Source: Murimonas intestini (GTDB taxonomy: Bacteria; Bacillota; Clostridia; Lachnospirales; Lachnospiraceae). Taken from it: 64,000 nucleotides of DNA. The position numbers were made by a program, and so were the translations under genes. Under the pieces are notes generated by a model. It did not search any database and was not told the DNA's origin. It saw only the letters and a list, made by a program, of their open reading frames with translations. This document shows positions 16,553 through 25,137 of the stretch, in pieces (position 1 is the first letter of the stretch; every line of letters begins with the position of its first letter). The stretch spans positions 95,584 to 159,583 of the forward strand of contig QGGY01000014.1 in NCBI GenBank assembly GCA_003148945.1. Reading direction: 5' to 3'.

Positions 16553-17666
16553 TTTATTTGCGGGATGCGGAGGCTTATCACTTGGATTTATCCAAGCAGG
16601 ATTTAGCGTTGAGAAAGCTGTAGAGTATGACCCTGTTATAGCAAACACATATAAGCGTAACCATCCTGAAGTTGATGTAATTGTTGATGATATAAAAAAT
16701 ATAGACACTTCTGATATGTTCGTGGGAACGATGGCTGATGTCATTATTGGAGGACCACCGTGTCAAGGATTCTCTATGGCAGGTGCAAGGATCAGACAGG
16801 GATTTATCGACGACCCACGAAATTATCTTTTCAAACATTATTTTAATGTTGTAAAAACGGTTATGCCTAAAGTTTTTGTTATGGAAAATGTAAAAGGAAT
16901 ATCTACAATGCAAGGTGGGAAAATTTTTGAAGAAATCAAAAGAATTTTTCAAGACCCCGAGTCACTCAACGGAAAACCATACCGCATATATCACAAGGTA
17001 ATCAATGCTGCGGACTTTGGAGTTCCGCAGCGAAGAGAGAGAATGATTATTATAGGAACTCTCATTGATGAAGCGGATATTGATGTTTTGTGGGAAAAAA
17101 CCATAAAGGACATAAAAAAAGAGTATCCGAATTATTTTGATGAAGTGACGGTAAGGGATGCAATAGGAAATCTTGCGATGATAAGTGAAGATGGAGTAAT
17201 TGATAATCTATCACCAGAAACTGCGTATGAAAAGTTTTTAGCTAGTGATACACGCACAATTACAAATCATACTCGGTCACGGCATTCTAAGGTTGCAATA
17301 GAGAGAATGCGCCAAATTAAAAACGGAGAAAACTACACAGCATTGAATGAACAGATTAATTCTATTCATAGTGGTTCGTATGGCAGACTTTGTTGGAATG
17401 AGCAAGCATCAACAATCACCACAAGGTTTGATACTCCTGCAGGCGGTCGGTTTATCCATCCGGATGAAGACCGTACACTAACACCAAGAGAGGCGGCAAG
17501 AATTCAAAGTTTCCCTGACAGCTATGTTTTTTATGGAGATAAGCGTTCAATAAGCCGTCAGATTGGCAATGCGGTTCCTCCAAAAGTATCATACTTTCTT
17601 GCAAGATTGGTTAGGAATCTATTGGGTGTAGAAAATAGCGAGAACATTGGAGAGGGATTTATATGA
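16539..17666 (+). CDS. C5-cytosine DNA methyltransferase (Dcm family)
   Basis: A 375-residue m5C methyltransferase with all main motifs: I DLFAGCGG (5-12), IV GGPPCQGFS with the catalytic C75, VI ENV (E116), VIII QRRER, IX REAARIQSFP and X IGNAVPP. The stretch between VIII and IX is the target recognition region. It overlaps the gamma-class methyltransferase upstream, and its stop overlaps the McrB-like start as ATGA. A two-methyltransferase pair usually means an asymmetric recognition site with one enzyme per strand. Confidence 0.95.
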   Translation: MKIIDLFAGCGGLSLGFIQAGFSVEKAVEYDPVIANTYKRNHPEVDVIVDDIKNIDTSDMFVGTMADVIIGGPPCQGFSMAGARIRQGFIDDPRNYLFKHYFNVVKTVMPKVFVMENVKGISTMQGGKIFEEIKRIFQDPESLNGKPYRIYHKVINAADFGVPQRRERMIIIGTLIDEADIDVLWEKTIKDIKKEYPNYFDEVTVRDAIGNLAMISEDGVIDNLSPETAYEKFLASDTRTITNHTRSRHSKVAIERMRQIKNGENYTALNEQINSIHSGSYGRLCWNEQASTITTRFDTPAGGRFIHPDEDRTLTPREAARIQSFPDSYVFYGDKRSISRQIGNAVPPKVSYFLARLVRNLLGVENSENIGEGFI

Positions 17667-20605
17667 AAAACCTGTTGTTCACAGGTAACCCGGCGACGGG
17701 CAAGACTTTTCTTGCCAGAGCTGCTGCGTATTATCTGTGTTATGAAAAATTAAATATTGATAGCCTCCAATCAAAAGACATCTATAAGGATTTGGATAAA
17801 ATCGAGGATTTCATCGGCAGTGATAGATGTGAGTTTATACAAGTTTATCCGAGCATGACCTATGAGGACATTGTATACGGGCTTGATATTAAAGCAACCG
17901 GAACAATGACGGTGGATTATGTAGAGAAACGCATAAAAAAACTTTGTGACAGAGCTCGAGATACAGAAGAACTTCACGCAGTAATATTTGATGATATTTC
18001 AAGGGTGGATGCAGGAGCATTACTCGGAAATCTTATTTATGCAATGGAGTTCCGAAATGAGGCTGTTTCTCTTTCTGATGGCTCCACATTGTGTATTCCG
18101 GATAATGTCATTGTTATTTTTACAGAGTGTAGAAATTTTCATGCGGGCCATCTTGATTATGCATTGAGAAGAAGAATGGATTATGTTGCAGACTTAAAAT
18201 CGGATCGGGACGTACTTGAAAAATACTATGACTCTGTTAATGCGAATGCTGGAAGAATTATCATAGATATATTTGATAGTATAAAAGAATTTTTAACTAC
18301 AAATGCTGCTCCAGGAGTTCCTGATGTTGCAGAAAAATATATGCCGGGACACGGTATGTTTATGGTAGAACGTACCGGAACAGCTTATTTCGTACTTGAT
18401 AAGTTCAAACCCAAAATGATGTATCAAATTTTCCCGTTTATCAACAACCTTTCTTCCTTGGGAATTTTACGCGGGAATATTAAAACATATGAGAAAGCAC
18501 TTGAATCAAAACTGAACACGGGGATATCTGGTTTAAATCGTATATCTGACATTCGGAAGGTTATGGTGAATTCAGGTGAACATGTTGAACCATATTCGTT
18601 AGAAGATACCGTTAGGTATTATGAAAATGAAATTATATCTAATCATTGTTCGGATTATAAAGGAATTTTAGAGAGCGTCATAGATGCTATTGTGTTGAAT
18701 GGTGTTTTCCCATGTGACATAGCCACAGACTCACTTTTATTCAATATTGAGATTGCATCGATTCCAAGCAAATCAGTTCCGGTTGCATATGCCTCGTATT
18801 TGGTTAAATTGAATGATGCGCCAAGTTTCTATTATGAAACAGCAGTTAAGGGAAAAGCCAGGAGAAATCCTCATGCATATTATTCAACTCGCCCAGGCAA
18901 TGTCGGACGGTGGGCAGAGAGAACGGATGTGGCTGCATATGAGATTTCATACACAGATGGTTCTCCAAGTAACATATATCTTCCGTTAAACGGATTGAGA
19001 TTGCATACATTTACGATCAACAATGTTTGCAAGGATAACAACCCGGCAGAAATCTATGGTGCCGTTTATAGACTGTTGCTGTATTATCTGAATCTCTATG
19101 AAATGAATATTTCTTTAGTTAAAGGGCACAGTGAAGCATATGGTGATTTAGATGCACTAATCCAGTTGGAAATAAAGTATCTCGAAGCATTACACGATGG
19201 ATTAAAGAATGTTAATGCGGTAACCCAGACAGAAAGAGAAAAAGCACGAATTGATTATTTCGGAACGAAGATGATGAATCTGTACACATTATGGAATCAG
19301 CAAGGAACTCATATCCGGGTCGATAAGGAAAAATTTGATGCATTGGTTTTGGGAACAACAGCATTTGATGTTGATGCATATGAGGATATTTTTAATATCA
19401 CGAATGGTACAGAAAAAATGATAGAGATAAAAGGAGTTGTAAAAATGACTGATTTAAAAGACTATCAACAAATCATGGAGAATATCGGTGTTAGACAGAT
19501 GATATTCCAAGGCCCTCCTGGCACGTCTAAAACTTTTGAGAGCAAGAGATTTGTATTAAAACAATTGAAGCCTGAATCAGAAGTGCTTACAAGCCGTTTT
19601 GTAAGCCAGGAAGAGATTTCTGCTGCACTGGATACATATAAGCTCAGTGAGAGTGACTATGCAAATCCTTCCGCTTCTGCAAAGTTGTCAACAGGAGGAT
19701 GGGATTTGGTTCAGTTTCATCCATCATACGGATATGAAGATTTTATCCGTGGTATTGAAGTTAAAGCGGATGGTGGTCTTCCATCCTATAACAGTGTAAA
19801 TAGAATTCTGGGTAAAATTGCCGAGTTTGCTAAAATTGCAGAAAAAGCTAACCATGACGAACCACCTAAATTTTACCTTGTTATAGATGAGATAAACAGG
19901 GCAAATATTGCAACTGTTTTTGGCGAGTTGATTTATGGATTGGAATACCGTGATAGCAAAGTTTCCACACCTTACGAAGTAGAGGACAAAGTCAGTATTC
20001 CTGTATCAAGGACAAAAGATATTGTTCTCGGAAAGAACCTATTTATTATTGGTACAATGAATACTGCAGATAAATCTATTGATTCGATTGATTATGCTAT
20101 TCGAAGACGTTTTCTTTTTGTCGATAGTCCGGCTGACAGAGGTGTTGTTATTAGCTGTTACCAGAATGTATCGGAGAATGATGATGAAAATTCAATTGAA
20201 TTATTGGTATTCGATGCAGTACAGGCTATATTCGACAACGAAAGTTATTTCAACGATGAATATCAGAAGAGTGATGTACGTCTTGGTCATACGTATTTCC
20301 TTCGTAAGCGTAAAGAAGGATATGAGGAAGATTTTGTGGAACGTTTTGTTTTCCAAATCATTCCAATTCTAAGAGAATATGTAAAAGACGGGATTTTGGA
20401 TACCATTGAAGAATTGATTGCTATTGAACACACTCCTTCCGAGATTAGAGATGCTACTGACCGTGGTGAGCGAGTACGCTTTATTAGTGATAACATCATG
20501 TTGTATGTAAAGGAATTTGGTAACATAACCCGAGCGGGAAAGCGTATTGACAACGAATATGTTGGAACTTTTATTGAAGAAGTGAGGATAAAGATAGGAT
20601 ATTGA
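17663..20605 (+). CDS. McrB-like motor protein with two AAA+ modules
   Basis: A 980-residue protein with two McrB-type AAA+ modules. Module 1 (about 1-260) has Walker A GNPATGKT (8-15), but its Walker B reads VIFDDISRVD (107-116) with D111 where the catalytic glutamate should be. The McrB signature is replaced by TECRNF (154-159), while an arginine-rich DYALRRRM is kept. Module 2 (about 595-980) is canonical: Walker A GPPGTSKT (617-624), Walker B FYLVIDEINRAN (737-748), signature GTMNTADKS (797-805) and DYAIRRRF. A middle region of about 330 residues joins them. In McrBC and LlaJI-type systems this subunit is the GTP- or ATP-dependent translocase that drives the McrC nuclease. An internal ribosome site before residue 595 could give a short form. 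Confidence 0.88.
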   Translation: MKNLLFTGNPATGKTFLARAAAYYLCYEKLNIDSLQSKDIYKDLDKIEDFIGSDRCEFIQVYPSMTYEDIVYGLDIKATGTMTVDYVEKRIKKLCDRARDTEELHAVIFDDISRVDAGALLGNLIYAMEFRNEAVSLSDGSTLCIPDNVIVIFTECRNFHAGHLDYALRRRMDYVADLKSDRDVLEKYYDSVNANAGRIIIDIFDSIKEFLTTNAAPGVPDVAEKYMPGHGMFMVERTGTAYFVLDKFKPKMMYQIFPFINNLSSLGILRGNIKTYEKALESKLNTGISGLNRISDIRKVMVNSGEHVEPYSLEDTVRYYENEIISNHCSDYKGILESVIDAIVLNGVFPCDIATDSLLFNIEIASIPSKSVPVAYASYLVKLNDAPSFYYETAVKGKARRNPHAYYSTRPGNVGRWAERTDVAAYEISYTDGSPSNIYLPLNGLRLHTFTINNVCKDNNPAEIYGAVYRLLLYYLNLYEMNISLVKGHSEAYGDLDALIQLEIKYLEALHDGLKNVNAVTQTEREKARIDYFGTKMMNLYTLWNQQGTHIRVDKEKFDALVLGTTAFDVDAYEDIFNITNGTEKMIEIKGVVKMTDLKDYQQIMENIGVRQMIFQGPPGTSKTFESKRFVLKQLKPESEVLTSRFVSQEEISAALDTYKLSESDYANPSASAKLSTGGWDLVQFHPSYGYEDFIRGIEVKADGGLPSYNSVNRILGKIAEFAKIAEKANHDEPPKFYLVIDEINRANIATVFGELIYGLEYRDSKVSTPYEVEDKVSIPVSRTKDIVLGKNLFIIGTMNTADKSIDSIDYAIRRRFLFVDSPADRGVVISCYQNVSENDDENSIELLVFDAVQAIFDNESYFNDEYQKSDVRLGHTYFLRKRKEGYEEDFVERFVFQIIPILREYVKDGILDTIEELIAIEHTPSEIRDATDRGERVRFISDNIMLYVKEFGNITRAGKRIDNEYVGTFIEEVRIKIGY
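19431..19447 (+). promoter_or_regulatory. Internal ribosome binding site and ATG within the McrB-like gene
   Basis: AAGGAG (19431-19436) lies 8 nt before an in-frame ATG at 19445. This exactly precedes the second AAA+ module and would give a protein of 386 residues. Escherichia coli McrB is known to produce a short form from an internal start. Confidence 0.5.
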
Positions 20606-20621
20606 TTAGGAAGGTGATGTT

Positions 20622-21977
20622 ATGGCACGAGATGTAATAATACACCAAATAAATGATTGGTCAGTGTTGAATAGTAAAGATGATGTATGGAATAATATTG
20701 ACTTATCAACTCCAGAAATAAATTTTGGAATCCACAAATTTCAAGGTAGGCTTTGGAGTAGTGGTTATGTTGGAGTAGGAAGGCTACATGACAAGAATGG
20801 ACGTTATTTGCAGTCGGCAGGAAAAGAGCATATTGTCGTTGTTACTTCGCAATATGGCATGGAGCCTTGGCATATGCTTGAAATGGTAATGTCTGATGAT
20901 GAGTACGATGACTATATTGCCGAAGTGGAGGATGATGGCAGGTCATTATTCCAAGTATTTTATGACCAACCGCTTATTAAACTTTCCCAAGATATAGAGC
21001 AGGATGGAGAACTTTTATACGCATTAAGTTTTATAACTTCATGTTATGGTTTATGCAAAAAGGGTTTGAAAAAAACAATGTTCCACCAAGAGGAAAACTA
21101 TTCTTCAAAGGTCAGAGGAAAGATTGAAATCAAAAAGAATATACGGATTAACACCTGCAAGGGCAGAAATGACAGATTCTATTGCAAATATATTGATTTT
21201 ACTGAGGATAATATTGAAAATAGAATTTTGAAGGCTACTTTGCTGAAATGCAAAGAAATTGTAGGGAGACGCTTTCCAACTACATCAGAGGTGGCAAAGC
21301 GAGTAGCATATTGTACGAATTCATTCCGCCGTGTTCAGACCGTCCGTATTAAGACAAGTGATTTTAATGGCGCAGACGCATCGGGATTGTATATGTACTA
21401 TAAACCGCTGTTGCAGCAAGCAAGGTGTATCTACGGTCAAAAATACTATGCTTATAAAAATGAAGAAGGAAAATCGGTTGCAAAAAGTGTATTTACAATA
21501 CCCTATATGATTAATATGGAAACTTTGTTTGAATTTTACACTCGTATAGTACTCAAGCGAACCATAGACAAGGATAAATATTCTTTGGACAGTTATTCGA
21601 AAAGGCTGTTTATCCAAAAGGATGTTAGCGATATTTCGGATGTTGAGAGAGGCATTCATTTGATGCCGTACTGTATTCCAGATATCATCATTCGGGACAA
21701 TGAAACGCAGAATCCCGTTGCGGTTATAGATGCAAAATACAAGCCTAATAGCAGAAGCGTCAGAGCAGATACACATCAGCTACTTTCATATGTACTGTTA
21801 ACAGGTGTTCAAAAATGTGGCTTTGCATTTCCGGGTTCTGAAAGTAGGGCTAAGATAATGCATTCAACAGAGACGGCTGCATTACCGTTGTCTGTTGACT
21901 CAATTAATTATTATGAATTGATTTTGGGAAATGATTCTGATAATGCGGCAGATGCATTGAAGCAAATATTACTGTGA
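20622..21977 (+). CDS. McrC-like PD-(D/E)XK nuclease subunit
   Basis: A 451-residue McrC/LlaJI-family protein. The N-terminal half should bind the AAA+ hexamer. The nuclease core is near the C-terminus: D354 in PDIII and D370-A-K372 in AVIDAKYK, the expected D...(D/E)xK arrangement. GGAAGG lies before the ATG and the gene follows the McrB-like gene by 16 nt, as McrC follows McrB elsewhere. It cuts DNA only when assembled with its motor partner. Whether the target is unmethylated DNA (LlaJI-like) or modified DNA (McrBC-like) cannot be decided from sequence; the cognate methyltransferases favour the former. Confidence 0.88.
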   Translation: MARDVIIHQINDWSVLNSKDDVWNNIDLSTPEINFGIHKFQGRLWSSGYVGVGRLHDKNGRYLQSAGKEHIVVVTSQYGMEPWHMLEMVMSDDEYDDYIAEVEDDGRSLFQVFYDQPLIKLSQDIEQDGELLYALSFITSCYGLCKKGLKKTMFHQEENYSSKVRGKIEIKKNIRINTCKGRNDRFYCKYIDFTEDNIENRILKATLLKCKEIVGRRFPTTSEVAKRVAYCTNSFRRVQTVRIKTSDFNGADASGLYMYYKPLLQQARCIYGQKYYAYKNEEGKSVAKSVFTIPYMINMETLFEFYTRIVLKRTIDKDKYSLDSYSKRLFIQKDVSDISDVERGIHLMPYCIPDIIIRDNETQNPVAVIDAKYKPNSRSVRADTHQLLSYVLLTGVQKCGFAFPGSESRAKIMHSTETAALPLSVDSINYYELILGNDSDNAADALKQILL

Positions 21978-21988
21978 AAGGACTTGTG

Positions 21989-22171
21989 ATGAAGTACTAT
22001 ACCGTATATCGTGAGGATACCGAAGAGATAATTGCATTTGGCAATGCAGTAAAATGTGCGGAAATTCTAGGATTAAAAGATGCACGGCAATTTCACGCTT
22101 TTGTTTCCAAAACACGGTCAGGATTGAGGAAACACTATATAGTAGTTGTTGAAGAAGATAACGAGGAATGA
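21989..22171 (+). CDS. Small protein, last gene of the restriction operon
   Basis: A 60-residue protein beginning MKYYTVYRED. AAAGGA lies 7 nt before the ATG at 21989; an in-frame GTG at 21974 overlaps the McrC stop and lacks a site. The pattern (YTVY, FGNAVKCAEILGL, a central FVSKTRSG and a VVVEE end) resembles small proteins common on phages and integrative elements of Clostridia, with no known role. It may be part of the system, or the first remnant of the element beyond it. Confidence 0.6.
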   Translation: MKYYTVYREDTEEIIAFGNAVKCAEILGLKDARQFHAFVSKTRSGLRKHYIVVVEEDNEE

Positions 22172-22222
22172 AAAGCAAGACTTGAAATGTTGGAACTATG
22201 ACACTCATCAAGGAGGGAGTTT

Positions 22223-22555
22223 ATGGCAGCACATCGTTCGTTTACTGAATATATATAAAAGAGATTTGATAATGATTTCTAGGAGGCTGCCGAAAGCTAC
22301 CCGGAAACCAACTTCGATTCCTTTAGGATTGATTTTAAGCGAATTCACCGTGCCGGAGAAACGGAGATATCAGATGTAAAGGTGGAGTATGTATGGGGTG
22401 AGGACAAACCAGGCATGGAGATACATTTCGATGTAGCTGTGTTAATATGGTTTGAAACCCACGAAGCTGATTACCATTACGATGATTATGATGAGAGCAT
22501 TGTGTGGATGATGGCTCATTGCCGTGGGGACTTGGCAAAAGCAATGATACATTAA
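22223..22555 (+). pseudogene. Decayed integrative-element gene (ImmA/IrrE-associated N-terminal region type)
   Basis: Starting at an ATG with AAGGAGGGA upstream, the frame reads MAAHRSFTEYI, then TAA (22256-22258), then TAG (22280-22282). It continues sensibly through VEYVWGEDKPGMEIHFDVAV and a DYHYDDYDES block to a TAA at 22553. This recalls the N-terminal part of ImmA/IrrE-type proteins carried by Lachnospiraceae integrative elements; the family call is from memory. Two stops and the missing C-terminal part mark it as dead. A short out-of-frame continuation to about 22640 may be more of the same gene. Confidence 0.6.
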
Positions 22556-22744
22556 CTTACCAACAGTTTTATGAAGTTTGCTCATATGCTGAAAAAATGA
22601 AGTCCCTTGGACATGAGAAAATTGTGAGAACAGAATAAGCAAAATTTTTACGACGAGTTACTCAATGAGGTAGTAGTCCTTTATGGAATAAAATTGAGCA
22701 TGAATGGCGGAATTAAATTCCGTTGTTCGTGGCTCTTTTTTATT

Positions 22745-23018
22745 GTGCGCCTGGGGGCGCACGTTTCTGACCGGTGAAAGTCCGGAATATGCCCGGTAGT
22801 GGGAAGGATATAGCCGAAGGCAAGGGTGTCCATCGCGAGATGTAATCTGAAGGAAACCGGATGTGGGGAACATACTAACCCACGGGCAAATCTCTGGTCT
22901 GATGAACAGAAATCACATCAGGCCATGCATGAGGGTAAGACTGCATCACAAGCCGAAGCCCAATAACTACACGGAATCATGTATGGTAAATGTGACAGAT
23001 AGATGGAGAGAAAGTCCA
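22745..23018 (+). mobile_element. Group II intron 5' fragment (domain I)
   Basis: From GTGCGCC at 22745 the sequence has the look of a bacterial group II intron 5' region: GTGCG start, ACCGGTGAAAGTCCGG hairpin, GAAGGCAAGGGTGTCCATCG and later AAGCCGAAGCCCAATAACTAC. It is preceded by a small palindrome (CGGAATTAAATTCCG) and a T-run, which fits insertion behind a terminator. No reverse transcriptase gene follows and I find no domain V, so it is a truncated, inactive copy. The right limit is approximate. Confidence 0.5.
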
Positions 23019-23123
23019 ATGTCTGATGGGGCATTTGACATAGGCGTGACACTGAATACCTACACGCATCTTGGGTTGGAGGATGCGGCTGATGAATTAA
23101 AGCGGATGGAAGAACTGGTGTGA
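23019..23123 (+). pseudogene. Tyrosine integrase C-terminal remnant
   Basis: The frame encodes MSDGAFDIGV followed by TLNTYTHLGLEDA and an ELKRMEEL end. TLNTYTH is the block holding the catalytic tyrosine in Tn916-type integrases. Everything upstream of this tail is missing and replaced by the intron fragment. It shows that an integrative element once occupied this place. Confidence 0.7.
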
Positions 23124-23140
23124 TTATTCCGGGGCTCTTT

Positions 23141-24894
23141 GGTTCTTCCGGAATTGTCCGTTTTTATGTTATCTCATATAACGTAGTTTAGCTTCCAATA
23201 ATTCCTTACTACATCTGCCGTACATGGTTCTCTTTATCATTTTTAACCTGCTATTGGTTCCCTATACAAACCCATTGCTAAAATTATAAGATACTGCATT
23301 CTCAACAGCATCCATATCTCTTTCCAATCCTCTTGCGAAACTGCTGAGTGCATTTATTTTGCTATTTTTATATTTATCTATGAATAGATAAAGAAGAACC
23401 ACCATCTTTTTCTGAAAAACATTTCGGAACTCTTTGATACAACTATGGATTTTCCATAAATCTGGAAATTTATCATAGATATAAGATTTGTGCAACTCTG
23501 CCAAAGCTGCATTCATCCACATATGCTTGAATACACCTTCTCTTGTAATAAAATCTTCATGTTTTCCAGTAGTCCCTATTTTATATTTAAGTGACTCTGT
23601 TCGTGTTCTTATATATGATTGAGGGTCAAAGTTTTTTCTTTCACGCTGCTCTATTTTTACAAGATAATCAAAAGCATTGCTCTTCGAACCAGCATATCCT
23701 TTTTCATAAATGGCTTTTACGGTTTTGCATTTACTCCCTCTAGAATTCAGACATTGCAAAATAAAATCATGAAAGACATCCAACTTGCTTTGATGTATTC
23801 CGTACATACTTAATTCTTTTGGATCACCTGTCCTGTATTTGGCTATCGTATTCCTTCCAACGCCCATACGTCGGGCTATTTCTCGGCAGCTACAACCTTC
23901 TTTTAGCAACGCTTGAATCTGGCAGATCGTTTTATAACACTTTTCTGAATAATTCAGAGAGTTATCCACATCGTGTGCCATTTTTTTTACTACCTTCGTT
24001 GTCTTCTGGTGTATTTTCTGTATGTGAAATCTTAATAGTAGCTGGTAATTCATGATTCAGTGCATTTTTTATTTTTTCCAGTAAATTTTGATGCAGGTGA
24101 AAGCGATCTGCGACCTGCATAGCATCTGGTAATTCCTCTGCAATGACTTTTGCGTAAGCACTGGCTCTGTCACGGGTAACTATTTTAATATGCTTATTAT
24201 TTTTTAGCCATTCCCGCAATGAATTCCCATCTCGTCCATCTAGTAATGTAATAGGGGCATGCGTTTTTTCATCTACAATAATTGTTCCGTATGTGTGACG
24301 TTTCTTATAGGCGAAATCATCTATCCCTATCACATCACCAACAGGGGGCTCTTCCATACACTGATATCTTTTTAAAAGAAGGCGGATTACAGTATCCCCA
24401 CTGATTTTTATTCCCAAGACTTTGCAAATCCGTGAGCATCCTTCACAGCTTGTTTCTAATGCCAAAGTGCAGATAAAATCAGCACATCGTTCGGTCATTC
24501 TGCTATAGGTATTTAGAAACCCATCGAAACTCTCTGCAATCGTAGTAACATCACAATCTTGATTTGTACAATCATACTCATGGGCTCTAATATGCAGTTG
24601 AAGCGTTTTTCCTAAAACAGGAAGATCCTGAACTGTTCTTATATATGTACCATGGTATTGCTCGGTAAAGTGTCCGCACTTGGGACAGATGCAGCTTTTA
24701 GTTTGCGATCTCAAGTAAATATGTATTACTGTTTCTGTTTGTTCAACTTTTGTTATCTGCAACTTATCTTCTGGAAAGAAGAGTTCTAAATCAAGTTTAT
24801 TCATGCTCATAGAAAATCTCCCAATTTTATTAATGTAATTATAATATAATTTTCTATGATTTTCCAGGCAAAAACGGATAATTACGGAAGAACC
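23141..24894 (-). mobile_element. ISL3-family insertion sequence with decayed transposase
   Basis: About 1.75 kb bounded by 25-bp imperfect terminal inverted repeats at 23141-23165 and 24870-24894, which share 23 of 25 positions and begin GGTTCTTCCG. The only gene is a broken ISL3-type transposase. The flanking octamers (GGCTCTTT and CGCCGCAC) do not match, so no target duplication survives. That suggests deletion or recombination next to the element after insertion. Confidence 0.85.
23169..24810 (-). pseudogene. ISL3-family transposase, one frameshift and one nonsense codon
   Basis: The N-terminal part (24810 down to about 23990) has the zinc-finger pattern CPKCGHF...CTNQDC and the DDE region DVIGIDDFAYKK, TRDRASAYAKVI and QVADRFHLHQNLLEKI. 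At an A8 run on the coding strand (23981-23988) the frame must shift to continue as MAHDVDNSLNYSEK. A TAG at 23262-23264 then interrupts SNGFV before GTNSRLKMIKRTMYGRC, and the natural stop is at 23169. Either defect alone could be bypassed, but together they indicate an inactive gene. Confidence 0.85.
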
Positions 24895-24990
24895 CGCCGC
24901 ACCGTAAGATTCATGGTGGATGCCAAAAAGGAATTAGAAAAGGTCAAAGGGGAAAATCCGGTATCGCAGAAAATGTTCCGGGCAATTTAA
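24895..24990 (+). pseudogene. C-terminal scrap of an unrecognised gene
   Basis: Directly beyond the insertion sequence 31 codons remain open (MVDAKKELEKVKGENP, then VSQKMFRAI and a stop). It looks like the end of a gene destroyed by the insertion or by a deletion. Family not recognised. Confidence 0.4.
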
Positions 24991-25076
24991 TAATAGAAAG
25001 AACAAAATGGTGTTCTGCTTCAGCAGGGCATTTTCTGCTTTACCTACTCCCCAAATCAAGCAGGTTATGGTAGAAT

Positions 25077-25109
25077 AATCGCAGTAGTAAGAAACCCTAG
25101 TTTCTATTA
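25077..25109. repeat. 33-bp direct repeat, left copy
   Basis: Matches 26761-26793 at 31 of 33 positions, starting AATCGCAGTAGTAAGAAACC. Each copy contains a short inverted repeat (AGTA-GAAAC / GTTTCTACT-like). The two copies bracket the protein kinase gene. Confidence 0.85.
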
Positions 25110-25137
25110 CATTATATTTAGATATGGACCTGATAAG

